A DNA stretch of 53,264 nt from assembly GCA_964555295.1 (NCBI GenBank), contig CAZKRL010000016.1, positions 1 to 53,264 on the forward strand, in the 5' to 3' direction. This document shows positions 1 to 6,661 of the stretch, piece after piece. Every line of letters starts with the position of its first letter. Positions within the stretch are counted from its first letter, which is position 1. Source of the stretch: CAZKRL01 sp964555295. Lineage in GTDB: Bacteria; Bacteroidota; Bacteroidia; Flavobacteriales_D; Sanyastnellaceae. The translations under genes were made by a program, and so were the position numbers. The notes under the pieces are model-generated. The model saw only the letters and a program-made list of their open reading frames with translations. It did not search any database and was not told the DNA's origin.

Positions 1-40
1 CGCCAACAATGGTCTCCGCTCATCCGCGCTGTTGGGGCCA
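1..40. repeat. attC-like imperfect inverted repeat at window edge
   Basis: CCAACA (3-8) is complementary to TGTTGG (30-35) across a 21-base loop that contains two direct copies of TCCGC. It lies about 110 bases past the 3' end of a tyrosine recombinase gene. Such pairs occur in integron attC sites, but the full attC consensus is not seen, and the element may continue beyond the left edge. The role as a recombination site is inference. Confidence 0.3.
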
Positions 41-115
41 AGCACCGCCTGTAACTCCTTTATATGCGCCACGATTATGATGTTTTGTTGCGCTTATGCA
101 TACAAAAATAATCGG

Positions 116-145
116 TAGGACGAACCTTGCAAGAAATAGGACGAA
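116..145. repeat. 9-bp direct repeat beside the recombinase gene
   Basis: TAGGACGAA occurs at 116-124 and again at 137-145, 21 bases from start to start, directly downstream of the recombinase stop codon. Short direct repeats at this place can be recombinase arm or core sites. Nothing else supports that, and chance is possible. Confidence 0.3.
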
Positions 146-147
146 AC

Positions 148-1212
148 TTATTGCCCCAGATCGAAACCCTCTATCGGACTCCTTATCGCTTGTAAATTTC
201 TCGTGCTGACGTGCGTATAAATCTCCGTTGTCTTTGAACTCTTATGTCCCAATAACTCTTGTATGTACCGCAAATCAGTGCCACCCTCCAATAAATGTGT
301 GGCGTAACTGTGACGAAGCCAATGCAATGTCGCCGGCCGCTTAATCCCTGATAAATGAAGCGATTTTTTAAATACCAACTCTATACTACGTCCCGAATAT
401 GGTTCTCCAGGTACCTGTCCCTCAAACAAATATCGCTTCGGTCGGTACTCTTTGTAGTAATTTCTTAATATGTCTATAATCATCTCTGGCAATGGCGCAA
501 TGCGGTCTTTGCGACCTTTGGCCTCACGTATCAATAGTACCTTGCGGTTGGAGTCAATATCCGTAGGTAATAATTTCAATACTTCCCCACGCCGCAAGCC
601 ACAAGCATAAATCAAAGCCAACATGGCAACATGCTTGCGATTGGTCAATGCGCGTAGCAGTTTTTGTACTTCTTCCTTACTCAAAACATTCGGTAACGGT
701 TTGCCAGGCTTGGGACGATGCACTAAATCCAAGTTCATTCGCCGATGCTCAAGGATGCCATAAAACAACTTTATGGCATTAACCGCCTGGTTTTGATAGG
801 ATGATGATAAGCTGTTTGCCAATATGTACTCGTTGTTGAATTGTATGACGTGTGCTTCCGTCAATTCTAAGGCGTCTCGGTCATTGAAGAATTTTAAGAA
901 TACCCTTATGCATTCACTATAAACCTTGATCGTGTTTTCACTGTAACGCTTAGATTTTAACCAAAGTGTAAATTGTTTAATTCGTTCATAATGTTGATCA
1001 CTCAATATGACTTCCACGGGTATCTTGAAAGTTACACGGTTATCGGATGTATCAGGTAACAACCAAACCCGTAAAACCCTATCCCAGTATGCACCTTCAA
1101 ATTGTTTGATGCGGGCGATCAGTTTAGGTTCTCGTGGAATGGATACCGCGATGTATCGATTCTTATTGTGTGTTATCAATCGAGCCGACCAGCTTACTGT
1201 TTTGCTCGTCAT
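148..1212 (-). CDS. Tyrosine recombinase (XerD/integron-integrase-like)
   Basis: Site-specific DNA recombinase of 354 residues. An N-terminal domain of about 70 residues, absent from XerC/XerD, precedes the SAM-like core-binding domain (about 73-165) and the catalytic domain (about 175-345). The catalytic set is complete: R207, K232, H297, R300, H323 and the nucleophile Y332. The tail (RSPIEGF, 344-350) resembles the RSPLD ending of integron integrases, but the extra integron-integrase insertion between patches II and III is not apparent. It is a different enzyme from the chromosomal XerD at 33470. Its ATG overlaps the stop codon of the upstream ssb gene by one base (TAATG), so it is probably translated by coupling. 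An inverted repeat lies just past its 3' end. The substrate sites are unknown. The family assignment is firm; the mobile role is inferred. Confidence 0.93.
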   Translation of the reverse strand: MTSKTVSWSARLITHNKNRYIAVSIPREPKLIARIKQFEGAYWDRVLRVWLLPDTSDNRVTFKIPVEVILSDQHYERIKQFTLWLKSKRYSENTIKVYSECIRVFLKFFNDRDALELTEAHVIQFNNEYILANSLSSSYQNQAVNAIKLFYGILEHRRMNLDLVHRPKPGKPLPNVLSKEEVQKLLRALTNRKHVAMLALIYACGLRRGEVLKLLPTDIDSNRKVLLIREAKGRKDRIAPLPEMIIDILRNYYKEYRPKRYLFEGQVPGEPYSGRSIELVFKKSLHLSGIKRPATLHWLRHSYATHLLEGGTDLRYIQELLGHKSSKTTEIYTHVSTRNLQAIRSPIEGFDLGQ

Positions 1213-1538
1213 TATTTTAACATTAGAATCTGTTCAACTATAACTTCAGAAACCACTTTGCGGCATCCCGACTTGTCTTGATAACTGCGATTCTTAAGTC
1301 GCCCCTCGATGTACACAAGATTCCCCTTGTCGAGATATTTTTCAGCTATTGCCGATAGCTTACCCCATAAGACAAGGTTGTGCCAATCCGTCTGGGTTTG
1401 TACTTTTCCATTAACATCGCGATACATTTCTGTAGTGGCAATGGCTACATGAGAAACACTTAAATCTTCTTTTACTTTCCTTGCCTCTGGCTTCCTGCCG
1501 AGATGCCCAATCAATGTTACTTTATTTAATCCTTTCAT
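1212..1538 (-). CDS. ssb: Short single-stranded DNA-binding protein lacking the acidic tail
   Basis: OB-fold SSB of 108 residues that coats single-stranded DNA. The typical core is visible: NKVTLIGHLGRKPE at the N-terminus, TDWHNLVLWGK near residue 50 and YLDKGNLVYIEGRL near 68-81. Housekeeping SSBs are longer and end in an acidic tip (DDIPF-like) that recruits repair proteins. This one stops at the end of the OB fold (ILMLK), so it should bind DNA without partner recruitment. It is the first gene of a two-gene unit with the recombinase at 148-1212, sharing one base. The context suggests an accessory or mobile-element SSB rather than the replicative one; that is inference. Confidence 0.92.
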   Translation of the reverse strand: MKGLNKVTLIGHLGRKPEARKVKEDLSVSHVAIATTEMYRDVNGKVQTQTDWHNLVLWGKLSAIAEKYLDKGNLVYIEGRLKNRSYQDKSGCRKVVSEVIVEQILMLK

Positions 1539-1828
1539 GCAACAAACTTGTGAGTGCCATTGGAATATTTCATGCCGTTTAAGAATAAACGCTTTTGTTT
1601 GCGATACCTACGACGAAATGTTTACGTTAATGCATCTATGTTATGGGGCAGGTTAGAAGGATCGCTTAATTTAGAATGCCATGAACGCAAACAGTTTCAC
1701 TCTCTCTATTCAATGGCACAATGTGCTTGTTTCATCTGGGGCGATTTGCGGTATGTTTGACCCAAATCTTGCCTTGATGAGATGTGATTATATACGATAA
1801 AGAAATATTCAAATATTATATTCGAAGG
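1539..1828. other. 290-base intergenic stretch, no supported gene
   Basis: This lies between the divergent ssb and the membrane glycosyltransferase. It must hold the promoters of both, but no clear TAnnTTTG pair was found. A 68-codon open frame at 1554-1760 has no recognisable motif and no credible start signal, and I do not call it a gene. Confidence 0.5.
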
Positions 1829-3247
1829 ATGGATGATAAAATGAGAATTTTGAGTGATATACGCACTTGGATAGTTGTGTTTTTTCTGATTCGGTTGATT
1901 GGTATTACAAATCCGCCGCTTGAGGTGGGACATAATTGGAGACAAACTACCGTAACGATGGTCGCAAGAAATTTCCTGGAGGTAGATAGTAATATTTTGT
2001 ATCCGCGTGTAGATATGGCGGGTGAAAATACAGGTATAACAGGGATGGAATTTCCGATATTCAATTATATGATTTATTGTGTTTCAGAGATTTTCGGTTA
2101 TCAGCATTGGTATGGAAGATTATTGAATTTGTTAGTCTCGAGCTTGGGAGTGTGGTTTTTCTTTCTGTTGATTCGAAAGTATTTCAACGACTCCGTTGGT
2201 TTTATTTCTTCGATTATATTATTGGTTTCGATTTGGTTTCAGTACTCACGAAAAATTATGCCAGATACTTTTTCGGTGTCATTGGTAATAGCCGGTATAT
2301 ACTATGGCTCAAAATACTTAGATGCCGTAAATCGCAGATTCTCTCTGCTTTATTTGGGAATGAGTTCACTCTTTATTGCCCTTGGAGTGCTTGCAAAATT
2401 GCCCGCTGGATTCATGTTGGTTGTTTTTGCACTGTTTATATTTGATAGGTCTATACTTGCACATAGGAGAATAGTATTTTCCATTTTGACGGCATTGGCC
2501 ATCGTGCCAGGATTGTTGTGGTATGCTTTATGGGTGCCTCGTTTAGTGGAGGATTTTGGTTTCTGGCATTTTTTCATGGGAGAAGATGTGTTGACAGGAT
2601 TTCAGGATATCATTCGATTTATTCCGGATGTATTGAGAAATTTTTATGACAGTGCATTAAAGTTTATCGGTTTTGGATTTTTTTTGTTCGGTTTATATAC
2701 TGTTTGGAGGGATAGGAATAAACGTGTAGCTGTTGTTTTTTTCTTGTCGTTCTTGAGTTTTTCATTGGTTGTAATAAAGGCAGGTCGCACATTCGCACAT
2801 CATGATTATTATATAATTCCTTTTGTTCCTGTGATGTCGTTAATTGCTGGTTACGGTCTCTCCCGGGTTAGAATTCGCATGTTATCCAATTTTTTTCTTT
2901 TAATGATATCAATTGAAGGTGTATCGAATCAACAGCATGATTTTTTTTTAAGAGACAAGGAAAAGGGACTACTAAATCTTGAGCATGATCTTGATCGTTT
3001 GTCTAATCGATCCGATTTGATATTAATCAATAGTGGGAATTATCCTACACCCATGTATTTCGCTCATCGTAAGGGATGGATAATGACGAACGAGGCCATT
3101 ATGGTCAAGAGGGATTTGGACTCTCTGGTTAATTTGGGCTTGAAGCATGTAGTTGTGTTGAAACGCGCGTTCGGTTCTGAGATTTTATTGGAGACTGGTA
3201 GCAGAATTTACGATTGTAATGATTATGCTATCTACAGTTTGCGATAG
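1829..3247 (+). CDS. Membrane glycosyltransferase, family 39 (PMT/ArnT-like)
   Basis: Polytopic membrane protein of 472 residues, related to the dolichyl/polyprenyl-phosphate-dependent glycosyltransferases (GT39, ArnT/PMT_2). These transfer a sugar from a lipid carrier to an acceptor outside the membrane. Visible features are the N-terminal TM segment, an acidic/polar first loop (EVGHNWRQTT and the following MAGENTGITGMEFP region), about 8-10 further hydrophobic segments, and a soluble C-terminal domain of about 110 residues. I chose ATG 1829; a GTG at 1784 would add 15 hydrophilic residues, and ATG 1841 is also possible. The gene is noticeably AT-rich compared with genes further right and stands alone between mobile-looking units, which may reflect transfer. 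The donor and acceptor are unknown. Confidence 0.8.
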   Translation: MDDKMRILSDIRTWIVVFFLIRLIGITNPPLEVGHNWRQTTVTMVARNFLEVDSNILYPRVDMAGENTGITGMEFPIFNYMIYCVSEIFGYQHWYGRLLNLLVSSLGVWFFFLLIRKYFNDSVGFISSIILLVSIWFQYSRKIMPDTFSVSLVIAGIYYGSKYLDAVNRRFSLLYLGMSSLFIALGVLAKLPAGFMLVVFALFIFDRSILAHRRIVFSILTALAIVPGLLWYALWVPRLVEDFGFWHFFMGEDVLTGFQDIIRFIPDVLRNFYDSALKFIGFGFFLFGLYTVWRDRNKRVAVVFFLSFLSFSLVVIKAGRTFAHHDYYIIPFVPVMSLIAGYGLSRVRIRMLSNFFLLMISIEGVSNQQHDFFLRDKEKGLLNLEHDLDRLSNRSDLILINSGNYPTPMYFAHRKGWIMTNEAIMVKRDLDSLVNLGLKHVVVLKRAFGSEILLETGSRIYDCNDYAIYSLR

Positions 3248-3310
3248 CCCGATAAGTGATATTAGACCCGTTAATTGTTTTACACAGTGTTTTACATAAC
3301 ACTGGATTCA

Positions 3311-3340
3311 AAAGAAAAACCCCTTGATAATCAAGAGGTT
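3311..3340 (-). terminator. Terminator downstream of the tRNA-Asp 3' fragment
   Basis: On the minus strand AACCTCTTGA pairs with TCAAGGGGTT around a 3-base loop, with one G-U pair, followed by a T-rich run. It probably was the original terminator of the tRNA-Asp transcript and now closes the GIY-YIG transcript. On the plus strand no T-run follows, so it does not serve the upstream glycosyltransferase. Confidence 0.75.
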
Positions 3341-3351
3341 TAACGCTGTAA

Positions 3352-3379
3352 TTGGCGGTCGGGACGGGACTCGAACCCG
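3352..3379 (-). repeat. Duplicated 3' end of tRNA-Asp (T-arm plus acceptor strand and CCA)
   Basis: 28 bases identical to 3680-3707, the 3' end of the intact tRNA-Asp gene: T-stem-loop, 3' acceptor strand, discriminator and CCA. The D-arm, anticodon arm and 5' acceptor strand are missing, so it is not a functional tRNA. In the fragment the outermost T-stem pair is A-T, whereas the intact gene has a G-U pair. The copy is 328 bp from the intact one. Confidence 0.95.
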
Positions 3380-3380
3380 T

Positions 3381-3395
3381 CTAGCCTAAGGCTAG
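3381..3395. repeat. Short perfect hairpin at the junction of GIY-YIG gene and tRNA fragment
   Basis: CTAGCC (3381-3386) and GGCTAG (3390-3395) form a 6-bp stem with a 3-base loop. It overlaps the stop codon of the GIY-YIG gene (3392-3394) and stops one base from the tRNA-derived repeat. It may mark the element end or an endonuclease recognition structure; both are guesses. Confidence 0.5.
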
Positions 3396-3649
3396 ATGCC
3401 AGGCCGATAGTTATCAATGAGCCATCGCAGATATTGTTGGTTACATCGCTTCAATTTTTTCTCGTGAATTAATGCTTCACGCTTGTTAGGAAACTCTTTG
3501 GTATAGACGATTATCCAAGGACCACGGGATGATGTATACAAGCTTTCACCATCATTGTGTTGCTGTAATCTTGTATTTACGTCAGTAGAATACCCCTTAT
3601 AAAGCAGGCCTGACGATGAACATTCAATGATATAAACGTAATGTGACAT
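3392..3649 (-). CDS. Small GIY-YIG nuclease domain protein
   Basis: Single-domain GIY-YIG nuclease of 85 residues. The motif pair is YVYII (4-8) and YKG (17-19), followed by the catalytic-type Arg R27 (TRLQQHN) and the metal-binding Glu E63 (HEKKLKR), so the active site looks complete. The family includes homing-endonuclease and DNA-repair nucleases as well as UPF0213/YhbQ-like proteins of unknown role. It starts just after a terminator that follows tRNA-Asp and ends inside a hairpin next to a second copy of the tRNA 3' end, so the gene fills almost the whole space between the two repeats. This suggests a minimal tRNA-targeted mobile unit, which is inference. Confidence 0.9.
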   Translation of the reverse strand: MSHYVYIIECSSSGLLYKGYSTDVNTRLQQHNDGESLYTSSRGPWIIVYTKEFPNKREALIHEKKLKRCNQQYLRWLIDNYRPGI

Positions 3650-3654
3650 AGAAA

Positions 3655-3681
3655 TAAAAAAGGGCTCTTTTCAGAACCCTT
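3655..3681 (-). terminator. tRNA-Asp terminator
   Basis: On the minus strand AAGGGTTCT pairs with AGAGCCCTT (nine pairs, one G-U) around a GAAA tetraloop, followed by a T-run. The stem begins at the last base of the encoded CCA, so the tRNA 3' end and the terminator touch. Confidence 0.85.
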
Positions 3682-3707
3682 GGCGGTCGGGACGGGACTC
3701 GAACCCG
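3680..3707 (-). repeat. tRNA-Asp 3' end, intact copy of the 28-bp direct repeat
   Basis: Identical to 3352-3379 over 28 bases; identity ends at the junction with the variable-loop side of the tRNA. Direct repeats of a tRNA 3' end usually mark the attachment sites of an integrated element. Confidence 0.95.
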
Positions 3708-3757
3708 CGACCCCGTGCGTGACAGGCACGTATTCTAACCAACTGAACTACCCGACC
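3681..3757 (-). tRNA. tRNA-Asp (GTC)
   Basis: Complete cloverleaf of 77 nt including an encoded CCA. The acceptor stem GGTCGGG pairs with CCCGACC, the discriminator is G, the D-arm contains AGTTGGTTAGA, the anticodon loop CTGTCAC gives GTC (Asp), and the T-loop is TTCGAGT. A consensus promoter lies 28 bases upstream and a terminator directly downstream. Its last 28 bases are repeated at 3352-3379. Confidence 0.97.
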
Positions 3758-3784
3758 AATTCATTCAAATTTCTAAATAGGCGG

Positions 3785-3814
3785 CAAATATATACAAGAT
3801 TCAACATTGCACAA
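3785..3814 (-). promoter_or_regulatory. Promoter of tRNA-Asp
   Basis: On the minus strand, TTG (3812-3814) and TATATTTG (3785-3792) are separated by 19 bases, matching the Bacteroidota -33/-7 consensus TTG-N19-TAnnTTTG exactly. The mature tRNA starts 27 bases after the -7 box. Confidence 0.85.
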
Positions 3815-3886
3815 GACAAATGTGATTTCAAATAGCGCTAACGTTTACTGTATGGGTTTAATGAGTTCAGCACATTGTGGCACCAA

Positions 3887-5923
3887 TCAGCGCCAATATT
3901 TTAGAAGCAATACCTCAGCGGCAAGAAAGATGAGCGACCAAACAATCAACAAGTACCACATAGAAGAGCTATTGGACTGAGCGCTCTGAAGAGATTTTGT
4001 TAGTGCGTCGGTTTCACCTGTGAGAATTTCCCAGGTTGTATTGCCGAGTGAGTCAAGTTGTGAATCAAATTGCTCAGATGTCCAGATTCTGTTGTCTGAC
4101 TCTTTTGAGGAAGGGTTGAGGGAAACATGCTGAAGAATGCTGTCTTGTGAAATAACCTGATAGTTACCAGGGATATTCATTTCTGAGGAAATGCCCACTT
4201 GAAGATCCAACCCTTGTTTTCGAACTTCTGGAAGAAATTCTCCCGCGTTGGACGTGTGCCTCAAAATTATCCTATCAATACCTCGGTTAAAATTATGGAA
4301 GATAATGTTGAGTCCATTCTTTAGTTCATATGCGAGCGGATAGTCAGGCGCGGAACTTTCAGCCATTCGAATCATCAATGCCGGAAAAAGCGCATGTCTC
4401 ACGAAGTTGCTGTATTCTGCATTATCTGGTGAGGCAATGAAATAGAAATTGCCTTTTCCGAAAGGTGATAAGGCGACAAAGGGTTCACCACTTGCCAGTG
4501 ATGCAATAACTTGTGTGTTGTTACCAGGAATGGAGGGGAAAAAGCCTTCAACTTCCGGTAATTCAGCGCGCTCTTTGGTGCTTTCAAAAGCGTCCCTTAC
4601 TAACGGGTGATCTTGGTTTAAATATTTTACCGCATTGTGTGTTCGGGTAAAGGGCTGCACGTTACCTGCATGTAAAGTTGACATGAATTGATTGAGGGGT
4701 TCAATTTCAGTTTCAGGTGATGGTATCAAAACTATCACGCCACCATTTTCCACGAACTGAGACAGCGCTATCTGTGTGCCATTGGATAAATTTTGGGGTT
4801 GATGGAGTATAATGATTTGAAAATTATCCAATCGCGCATAGTCCATCTGATTCTCTCCCATGAGAGTATAGCTGAAGTAATCATCCTCACCAAAAACAGC
4901 AGAAATCGCATTTGAAGAGCAGTTTTTCCCCCGTATCTCCAGCACTGGTATAATCGCAAGTACTTCGTAGTTAAAGAAGTAATGATCGTCAGTTAGTATT
5001 CCGGTGTCATCGATTTCAATTCGGCAAATTTTTTCGCCGGCCTCGGTGAAACTGCCACTCAAGATTGTTTCTGTGCTTGAATTTGCACCAATAGAAATAG
5101 TGCCAACACTTTTTAATTCGTTATTGACAATCCAACGAAGGGGTATGTCATTTCGTTCTTCACTCCCTGTATTGGAAAGTCGAACATGTAATTCATCAGG
5201 TCGGTTCAGCGTGTGAACAGGAGTGTCAAACCAAACGGAATCAATATAGATGTTGGAAATGACTTCTCCTGTCTGTGGAAGAATAGAGCACTTGATGGAA
5301 GAGTCCCGAGGCATTACAGCAGGGTCGGCGGTAGTTTTTTGTAGATCGGTGAGTTGGAAAATAAATCGACTCTTGGTGTCGCTTCGTGACAGCAGTTCTA
5401 TCTGTCGGCGCGCGGCCTCAGACAATGGTCTTGAGGAAGTACCAGGTTGAACCTCTTGAACGCGCTGGATAAACTCTTCCTTCGAAATGAATCGTTGATG
5501 TTTACCCTCGAAATCTGATGTCAACAACTGGAAACGGTCTGTGGATGCGAACGACTCAGCTAAAGTTATCGCACGGTTTTTGGCAATTTCGAGCATAATG
5601 CCTTCGGAACCGCGTGCCTCCATGCTTCTGGAGTTATCGATATAGATAGAAACAGTTGAATTGCCTGCGTCTTCTCCCGCACCAGCAGGAAAGTAAGGTC
5701 GAGAGAAAGCAAATACCAAACAGGTAAGGGCCAAGATCCTGGCAAATAGGATGAGCAAATGTTTGAGGTTTTTTGTCTTGTGGGTTTCCTGGCGAATCTC
5801 CTTTAAGAATGCAACATTGCTGAATGCGACTTTCCTGAACTTGCGAAAGTTGAAGAGATGAACAATAATGGGGACAGCGATTGAGAACATGCCCCAGAGA
5901 ACTTCAGGATGAACAAAGCGCAT
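3887..5923 (-). CDS. BatA-domain / von Willebrand factor A membrane protein
   Basis: Inner-membrane protein of 678 residues. The N-terminal BatA domain has two TM segments (about 7-25 and 50-72) around a basic loop (FNFRKFRKVAFSNVAFL). A VWA domain follows with a MIDAS motif DNSRSM (about residue 96), then a long periplasmic region and a final TM helix (WYLLIVWSLIFLAAEVLLL). This architecture is common in Bacteroidota, often near aerotolerance (bat/moxR) operons, but no moxR or second bat gene is present here. The biochemical role is unknown. I start it at ATG 5923 (MRFVHPEVLW), the usual N-terminus of the family; an in-frame ATG at 5962 would add 13 residues unlike family members. Confidence 0.88.
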   Translation of the reverse strand: MRFVHPEVLWGMFSIAVPIIVHLFNFRKFRKVAFSNVAFLKEIRQETHKTKNLKHLLILFARILALTCLVFAFSRPYFPAGAGEDAGNSTVSIYIDNSRSMEARGSEGIMLEIAKNRAITLAESFASTDRFQLLTSDFEGKHQRFISKEEFIQRVQEVQPGTSSRPLSEAARRQIELLSRSDTKSRFIFQLTDLQKTTADPAVMPRDSSIKCSILPQTGEVISNIYIDSVWFDTPVHTLNRPDELHVRLSNTGSEERNDIPLRWIVNNELKSVGTISIGANSSTETILSGSFTEAGEKICRIEIDDTGILTDDHYFFNYEVLAIIPVLEIRGKNCSSNAISAVFGEDDYFSYTLMGENQMDYARLDNFQIIILHQPQNLSNGTQIALSQFVENGGVIVLIPSPETEIEPLNQFMSTLHAGNVQPFTRTHNAVKYLNQDHPLVRDAFESTKERAELPEVEGFFPSIPGNNTQVIASLASGEPFVALSPFGKGNFYFIASPDNAEYSNFVRHALFPALMIRMAESSAPDYPLAYELKNGLNIIFHNFNRGIDRIILRHTSNAGEFLPEVRKQGLDLQVGISSEMNIPGNYQVISQDSILQHVSLNPSSKESDNRIWTSEQFDSQLDSLGNTTWEILTGETDALTKSLQSAQSNSSSMWYLLIVWSLIFLAAEVLLLKYWR

Positions 5924-6164
5924 AGGGTCCGCGAAAATAAGGCTGTTACCCCCATGGTGCAATCTGTGAGGTCAATATGTAATTCATTATCGCATTTCAT
6001 TTATCACAGATAGGGTTGAAATGCCTGCCCACGTTAGTGATAATGAACCAACGAAATATTTTGACACACGGTTGAATTATTAAGGCAACAGATATTTTGA
6101 ATTTGCTGATTTAAGCATTCCGAGAAGTGTATACCGTGCGGGTTCATTATCCAAATTTCTTTCC

Positions 6165-6196
6165 TTGAGATTTACTCTTGTATTATTGTAATATTG
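6165..6196 (+). promoter_or_regulatory. Putative arsR promoter
   Basis: TTG (6165-6167), then 21 bases, then TAATATTG (6189-6196), a one-mismatch form of TAnnTTTG. The -7 box lies inside the operator palindrome, so a bound repressor would block the promoter. The ATG of arsR follows 13 bases later, so the leader would be very short. Confidence 0.6.
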
Positions 6197-6204
6197 CGAT
6201 AATA
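6181..6204 (+). promoter_or_regulatory. Palindromic ArsR operator
   Basis: A 24-base palindrome with 10 of 12 base pairs symmetrical, centred on AATATT (outer arms TATTAT and ATAATA). It ends five bases before the arsR start codon. AT-rich dyads of this kind over the promoter are typical ArsR/SmtB operators. That the local ArsR binds here is inference. Confidence 0.72.
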
Positions 6205-6209
6205 AAAAC

Positions 6210-6539
6210 ATGGGTACAACTAAGACGGAATTTTATTCCCCTAAGCATAATGATATTTCTATCCTGCTCAAGGCCTATGGTCATCCAGCCAGGGTTTCAA
6301 TCTTGGAGTACCTTATTAAAACGGAGAATTGTATTTGTGGCGATATAGTTAAAGCCCTGCCATTGGCTCAGCCAACTGTTTCGCAACATATCAGAGAGTT
6401 ACGCAAAGCCGGTCTAATAAGGGGATGTGTTAATGGTAAATCCATTTGCTATTGCGTTAATGATGGAGCAATCAAGAAGTTGGAAAAGTATTTTAAAATC
6501 ATTAGCAGTAAACTGTCTGACAAATCTAAATGCATATGA
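6210..6539 (+). CDS. arsR: ArsR/SmtB-family metalloid-responsive repressor
   Basis: Winged-helix repressor of 109 residues that releases DNA when it binds arsenite or a related thiophilic ion. The alpha-3 metal site is NCICGD with C41 and C43, comparable to the ELCVCDL motif of ArsR; C73, C80 and C82 are further candidates in the wing. The recognition helix is LAQPTVSQHIRELRKAGLI (52-70). First gene of a three-gene operon: its stop overlaps the next ATG as ATGA. A palindrome covering the promoter ends five bases before the ATG, indicating autoregulation. Confidence 0.93.
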   Translation: MGTTKTEFYSPKHNDISILLKAYGHPARVSILEYLIKTENCICGDIVKALPLAQPTVSQHIRELRKAGLIRGCVNGKSICYCVNDGAIKKLEKYFKIISSKLSDKSKCI

Positions 6540-6661
6540 AAGCATTCATTATAAAATTCAAAAAGCCCATCATTATTACAACATCGATAATTGTATTGCA
6601 GCTTTTGTTTGGGTTTGATCCAAAGTTTTGTATCATCAATCTTATCTGGCTGTTTGTATGA
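6536..6661 (+). CDS. 41-residue hydrophobic small protein in the ars operon
   Basis: Start ATG 6536, stop TGA 6659-6661. The protein begins MKAFIIKFKKP, then has a hydrophobic stretch IIITTSIIVLQLLFGF (12-27), a short DPKF turn, and a second hydrophobic stretch CIINLIWLFV at the C-terminus. It probably sits in the inner membrane with the basic N-terminus in the cytoplasm. The evidence that it is translated is positional: it overlaps the arsR stop by four bases (ATGA) and its own stop overlaps the arsC ATG by four bases (ATGA), filling the gap exactly. I recognise no family. It could instead be a decayed remnant of a longer membrane protein, but both couplings are intact. Confidence 0.62.
   Translation: MKAFIIKFKKPIIITTSIIVLQLLFGFDPKFCIINLIWLFV

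Noticed and set aside
1..70. A true integron attC site
   Set aside because: The paired core boxes do not match the RYYYAAC/GTTRRRY consensus, and only one copy is visible; kept as attC-like.
1554..1760. 68-codon open frame between ssb and the membrane glycosyltransferase
   Set aside because: No domain, no credible start signal, and composition unlike neighbouring genes.
148..3352. A classical genomic island in tRNA-Asp catalysed by the recombinase at 148
   Set aside because: The second copy of the tRNA 3' end lies between the recombinase and the tRNA, only 328 bp from the tRNA, so a simple island with this integrase does not fit.
3353..3394. A second tRNA-Asp gene
   Set aside because: Only the T-arm and 3' acceptor strand are present; the D-arm, anticodon arm and 5' strand are missing.
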